A stretch of 64,000 nt of DNA from an uncultured Saprospiraceae bacterium (GTDB lineage: Bacteria; Bacteroidota; Bacteroidia; Chitinophagales; Saprospiraceae), in assembly GCA_937872385.1 (NCBI GenBank), contig CALMSO010000072.1, positions 1-64,000 of the forward strand. Direction: 5' to 3'. The translations under genes were made by a program, and so were the position numbers. Each line of letters opens with the position of its first letter. The stretch's first letter is position 1. Of the stretch, positions 60,538 to 64,000 are shown piece after piece. The notes beneath the pieces are model-generated. The model saw only the letters and a list, made by a program, of their open reading frames with translations. It did not search any database and had not been told where the DNA came from.

Positions 60538-61860
60538 CTAAATCAAACCCCGCGACTTCAATTCAAGGTATTTGTTGATGGTATTAATAGACAAATCCTC
60601 TGGGGCAGTAAGAACAGCCTGAATGCCATATTGATGGAGCGTTTGCACCATTTGCGCTTTTTCCGCTAGAAACTTCTGCGCGATGGTTTGGTGATAAATA
60701 TCTTCCAGCGTGGCGGCCCGGGCGCGCGCAAAGTCGCGTATTTCGGTATTTTCAAAAAAAATGACCACTAAAAGGTGTGCCATATTGATGCGGCGCAGCA
60801 GCGGCAGCACTCTTTCCAGCGCGTAGCTACTCTCGAAATTGGTGTACAGCAACAGCAGGCTGCGGCGATTGACCAACTTGCGCACGGCGTAGTAAAGCAA
60901 TTCGTAATTGGACTCTAAGGGGCGTTCCTTCTCCTTGTACAGGGCTTGCAAAATTTTGTTCAAATGCGCGGGCTGGTTATCCGCCTTTACTGTTGCGCCT
61001 ATTTTATCAGAAAATGTAATCAGCCCGGCGCGGTCGTATTTGCGCAAAGCAATATTGGAAATGACCAATGAAGTATTGATGGCGTGATCCATGAGGGTCA
61101 ATCCATCGAAAGGCATTCGCATCACGCGGCTTTTGTCAATAATGCTGTAAACCTGCTGTGCGCGCTCATCTTCGTATTGGTTTACCATCAGTTCGCCGCG
61201 GCGGCCGCTGGCTTTCCAGTTGATGCTGCGATAGTCATCGCCGGGCACGTAGTTTTTGATTTGTTCAAATTCGTAGCTATGCCCGATGCGGCGCAATTTT
61301 TTGATACCCTGGAATTGGGAAATCCGATTGAAAGCGCGCAGTTCAAACTGTTTCATTTGCAAAATGGAAGGATACACCGGCACTTCGGCAGCTGCCTCGA
61401 AGCGTAGCCGACGTTGTACCAATCCGATGGCAGTGCTGGCGTAAAGATGTATATCTCCGAAAGCATAGACGCCGCGCGCTACAGGGCGCAGTTCGTATGT
61501 AAAGGTTTGCTTTTCGTCGGGAGCGAGCGAAATGCGCCGAGCGAAATCGCGGATTTGAAATTGTATTGGCAATTCATCAATAATTGTAATGTGTAAAGAC
61601 AAACCAGATTGATTGTGCACGTTCAGATGAACGGTGTTGGGGTCGCCGAGATTGAACAACCGAGGCAACTGACGGCTGGCATCCACCTGCATATTTTTGC
61701 TGAAAAGCAGAGAAATGTCTAACGCAATAAAGGCCAAAGCCAGTACAAAAAGGGCTTGGGCAATTGGGAAGAGCGCCTCCACGGCAAAGGTAGCTGCAAA
61801 AAGCAGCACGAAAGCGCCCAGCAGCCAGAAAAGACGGTTCGTTAGGAAAAGGTGTTTCAT
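60538..61860 (-). CDS. DUF58 domain-containing membrane protein
   Basis: A 440-residue protein of the DUF58 family. Two N-terminal membrane helices (LFWLLGAFVLLFAATFAVEALF and ALFVLALAFIALDISLLF) precede an Ig-like segment (RQLPRLFNLGDPNTVHLNVHNQSG). The DUF58 core carries YVPGDDYRSINWKASGRRGELMVNQYEDERAQQVYSIIDKSRVM, then a VWA-like segment with a MIDAS-like KSRVM loop. These proteins are usually encoded with MoxR ATPases in chaperone-type operons, but no MoxR gene is adjacent here. It lies 24 bases downstream of the thiamine-binding gene and is likely co-transcribed with it. Confidence 0.85.
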   Translation of the reverse strand: MKHLFLTNRLFWLLGAFVLLFAATFAVEALFPIAQALFVLALAFIALDISLLFSKNMQVDASRQLPRLFNLGDPNTVHLNVHNQSGLSLHITIIDELPIQFQIRDFARRISLAPDEKQTFTYELRPVARGVYAFGDIHLYASTAIGLVQRRLRFEAAAEVPVYPSILQMKQFELRAFNRISQFQGIKKLRRIGHSYEFEQIKNYVPGDDYRSINWKASGRRGELMVNQYEDERAQQVYSIIDKSRVMRMPFDGLTLMDHAINTSLVISNIALRKYDRAGLITFSDKIGATVKADNQPAHLNKILQALYKEKERPLESNYELLYYAVRKLVNRRSLLLLYTNFESSYALERVLPLLRRINMAHLLVVIFFENTEIRDFARARAATLEDIYHQTIAQKFLAEKAQMVQTLHQYGIQAVLTAPEDLSINTINKYLELKSRGLI

Positions 61861-61884
61861 GTGGCGAGGTTTTGGGGCGAATGG

Positions 61885-62142
61885 CTACACCGTTTCGTTG
61901 GCGCGATCGAGGTTGACTAATTTCAGGGTCATCACCGTAGGTAAGCCTTGCGCGAAGGCGGTTCGGATTTCGCGGGTGAGTAGGTCCATCAGCACATCGT
62001 AGTCGCCAAAGACCTGTGTGGACAGTGCGTTGGGGCGCACCGTGAGTTGCTCATGCGCTTGCAAACGGGCGATGAAGTCGAGAATGGGCGGTTCATAGTC
62101 TTGGTCGAGCGGATACATGCTGATGTCGAGAGATACTTGCAT
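61885..62142 (-). CDS. thiamine-binding protein (Thiamine_BP, MTH1187/YkoF-like)
   Basis: An 85-residue protein of the Thiamine_BP (DUF77/MTH1187) family. VSLDISMYPLDQDYEPPILDFIARLQ and the STQVFGDYDVLMDLL segment are the family signature. It forms a ferredoxin-like fold that binds thiamine or related pyrimidines in relatives. No thiamine transporter genes are adjacent, and the next gene is DUF58, so the functional link is unclear. Length is as usual for the single-domain form. Confidence 0.75.
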   Translation of the reverse strand: MQVSLDISMYPLDQDYEPPILDFIARLQAHEQLTVRPNALSTQVFGDYDVLMDLLTREIRTAFAQGLPTVMTLKLVNLDRANETV

Positions 62143-62223
62143 GATATTTTGTTTGTAATAAATTGTAAACCAGTGATTTTTGAATTAAAAAAAGTAACAA
62201 ATTTATACTATTGCAACACAAAG

Positions 62224-62268
62224 AACGGGCGCTGGTGTGCTGCGCATTCACTCGGCGCCCGTTTTTGC
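62224..62268 (-). terminator. mscL: terminator-like hairpin after mscL
   Basis: AACGGGCGC and GCGCCCGTT at 62224-62232 and 62255-62263 form a 9-bp stem just downstream of the mscL stop on the minus strand, followed by TTCTTTG. The plus strand has a TTTTT tail, so the hairpin may be bidirectional. Confidence 0.65.
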
Positions 62269-62276
62269 TTCGGTTG

Positions 62277-62699
62277 TTATTTTTTTAGCAAATCTCGGAT
62301 TTCTGCTAATAGCTGCTCGGCGGTAGGGCCCGGCGGCGGTGCAGGTGCAGCCTCTTCCTCTTTCTTTTGGCGCATTTCCTGCATTCGATTATAGCCTTTT
62401 ACGACCATAAAAATGACGAAAGCAATAATCAGAAAATCAATAATGGTCTGAATAAATTTGCCGTAGCGCAACTGCACCGCTTCTTTGGTCACTGAGCCGT
62501 CGGCATTCATTTCGGCAGCTTGCAAGGTGTAAGCCAAATCGGTGAAATCCACTCCGCCGAGCGCCAAACCAATCGGGGGCATCACCATGTCATTGGTAAA
62601 CGACGATACCACTGCGCCAAAAGCGCCAGCAATAATAACAGCTACGGCCAAATCTAACAGATTGCCGCGCATGATAAAGGCTTTAAATTCTTTCCACAT
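62277..62699 (-). CDS. mscL: large-conductance mechanosensitive channel protein
   Basis: MscL opens under membrane tension to release solutes during hypo-osmotic shock. The 140-residue protein has the N-terminal [41 protein letters not shown] with TM1, a periplasmic loop, TM2 ([24 protein letters not shown]) and a C-terminal acidic helix. The periplasmic loop ([35 protein letters not shown]) is typical in length. A hairpin follows the stop codon. The osmoprotectant ATPase at 6775 is unrelated by position. Confidence 0.95.
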   Translation of the reverse strand: MWKEFKAFIMRGNLLDLAVAVIIAGAFGAVVSSFTNDMVMPPIGLALGGVDFTDLAYTLQAAEMNADGSVTKEAVQLRYGKFIQTIIDFLIIAFVIFMVVKGYNRMQEMRQKKEEEAAPAPPPGPTAEQLLAEIRDLLKK

Positions 62700-62830
62700 A
62701 ATACCTGTGTTTTTGTGTTGGACGAATTGTTTTGTGAATCGCCGTTAATATAGGGTATTTTGCAGAAAAAGCGCGCCATTTACGCTACAATTTTGCCATT
62801 GCAGGTATGCATCCAACCGCTAAAATTTGG

Positions 62831-64000
62831 TTATTCTTTCGTCGGGAGGCGGCCAGCAGCCCAGATGACTTTGTTTTCGTTTTTGTAAAATTCTGCTTGG
62901 AGCTTAACTAATTTGATTTGCGCCTCAATCAGGCTTTGCTCGCGGGCATTGACTAAGAAAACTGAGCTTTCGCCAAGTGAAAAACGGATGGTTTCGGCAT
63001 TGAAAAGCGTGCGGTAATTATTAGTCACATCGGCGTACAATGTAATTTGCTGCCGATTATTCTGCCATTCGTTGTAGGCATCGCGCACTTTGTTGGTCAG
63101 CTCCTGCCGTTTTTGCTGCAAGGTAAAATCCGTGTCGGCAATTTTGATTTTGGTAAGGTCGAGCTTGCCGCGCTCCTTGCGCAAGAAGAGTGGAAAGCTG
63201 AAATTGACACCCCATTTGTAGTTTTGCAGGAGGATATTATCTACCCCGCCATTATCGGGGGCGGTCAGTTGCCCGAAGCGGAACCCGTCGCCGAGGAAAT
63301 TGTATTCTACATCAAGGCGGGGCTTGAGGTATTCGGCAGCGAGGCGGCGTTCAATGTCTAACTGACTCAGTTTGAGCTGATAAAACCGTAGTAAAGGGTG
63401 TGTGGCATCGAAGGCTTCGAGAAAACCGGCCATTGGCGGTAGTGCAGGTGACAGCTCAAGTTCGTCGAGTGTAGGGGGTCGGAGCGCATCGGTGATTTCT
63501 ACCGGAATATCATTTTCTAACCAAAGAAAGTTAGATAACATCAGCCCGGCATTGCGATAAGCGAGGCGGGCATCATTGAGATCAAAATCGCGATTTTGCA
63601 CTTGGATATAGGCTTCGAGCGTATCCACGGCGGCCATGTCGCCTTCGGTGTAGCTGGCCACAATGGCGCGCAGCCGCATGGCAGCTACATCGCGCGCCTG
63701 CTCGATGACGCGCACTTCGTTGTAGCGGGTCACCCAGTCCCAGTAGGCAGTGGTGGCATCGAGCAAAATGTCGTTAATGATGTTTTGCCGTTGCGCTTCA
63801 TTAATGTTTTCAAGCATCCGGGCTTGCTGTAGGGCAGCGCGGCGCTCGTCAATAAAAAGCCCCTGCACCAACGAAGCTTTGATACCGGCTACCGCTTGTC
63901 CGGCCGCGGGCAAGTTTCTTTCCGGATTGAGATACACGCCATTAGTTGCATTGAAATAGCCTTTCACTTCGAGTCCGTACCAAGTAGGAATTTTAAACCC
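62831..64000 (-). CDS. TolC family outer-membrane efflux protein, partial
   Basis: The last ~390 residues of a TolC-like outer-membrane channel. The open frame continues past the window edge, so the true start lies outside. Visible are the coiled-coil repeats of the outer-membrane factor fold: GIKASLVQGLFIDERRAALQQARMLENI, YWDWVTRYNEVRVIEQARDVAAMRLRAIV, a mirrored second half (VEYNFLGDGFRFGQL, GVNFSFPLFLRKERGKLDLTKIKIAD) and SVFLVNAREQSLIEAQIKLVKLQAEFYKNE. It exports drugs or other compounds with an inner-membrane pump. The partner genes would lie outside the window. Confidence 0.85.
   Translation of the reverse strand, partial: GFKIPTWYGLEVKGYFNATNGVYLNPERNLPAAGQAVAGIKASLVQGLFIDERRAALQQARMLENINEAQRQNIINDILLDATTAYWDWVTRYNEVRVIEQARDVAAMRLRAIVASYTEGDMAAVDTLEAYIQVQNRDFDLNDARLAYRNAGLMLSNFLWLENDIPVEITDALRPPTLDELELSPALPPMAGFLEAFDATHPLLRFYQLKLSQLDIERRLAAEYLKPRLDVEYNFLGDGFRFGQLTAPDNGGVDNILLQNYKWGVNFSFPLFLRKERGKLDLTKIKIADTDFTLQQKRQELTNKVRDAYNEWQNNRQQITLYADVTNNYRTLFNAETIRFSLGESSVFLVNAREQSLIEAQIKLVKLQAEFYKNENKVIWAAGRLPTKE

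Overview
The window reads as chromosomal DNA from a member of the Bacteroidota, most likely a Saprospiria-type environmental bacterium (the class is an inference). The evidence is two type A and one type B type IX secretion (T9SS) sorting domains, a DUF6089 outer-membrane barrel, the general lack of Shine-Dalgarno sequences before start codons, and a promoter of the Bacteroidota form TTTG-N20-TAnnTTTG before a sigma factor gene. No rRNA, tRNA, CRISPR array or complete insertion sequence was recognised.

Layout. 1-4.6 kb: T9SS cargo protein, moeA, M48 lipoprotein protease. 4.7-6.7 kb: an AT-rich type II restriction-modification cassette (D12-class adenine methylase plus a PD-(D/E)xK nuclease) between imperfect direct repeats. 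6.8-8.1 kb: an orphan OpuCA-like ATPase followed by a large heptamer repeat array. 8.2-19.7 kb: scpA, two large sensor histidine kinases, a DUF5682 protein, a RibD/DHFR-like reductase, pyrF, a phytanoyl-CoA dioxygenase homologue and moaC. 19.8-30.5 kb: FG-GAP T9SS cargo, ECF sigma factor, LptF/G permease, TIM-barrel epimerase, TMEM220 protein, zinc-ribbon membrane protein, UbiB kinase, coiled-coil protein, PcaF-type thiolase and a lipoprotein. 30.8-45.6 kb: sucA, a MITE-like element before a coiled-coil nuclease-like protein, low-molecular-weight phosphatase, serine deaminase, tatC, DUF6089, YbaB, LamG type B cargo, vanadium haloperoxidase, ATP-grasp enzyme, and a sigma/anti-sigma/sensor operon. 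46-64 kb: a TreS-maltokinase fusion, a graveyard of a truncated ATPase gene and a decayed transposable element, a CoA-transferase, Ser/Thr phosphatase, M20 amidohydrolase, YkvA protein, CYTH and mevalonate kinase-like genes, a mosaic repeat element, a second haloperoxidase, pth, dapD, DUF58, thiamine-binding protein, mscL and a TolC protein cut by the window edge.

Most genes are core metabolism or envelope functions in short operons. The accessory content is the restriction-modification cassette, the degenerate mobile elements and an unusual set of intergenic repeats. Those repeats are GCRAAYA heptamer arrays, GTTGA-rich repeats that supply or adjoin stop codons, shared tail sequences, and a recurrent TGATWATCA palindrome. 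The two most striking observations are a trehalose synthase domain lacking its catalytic Asp while its fused maltokinase domain looks intact, and the modular mosaic repeats found at sites up to about 50 kb apart.
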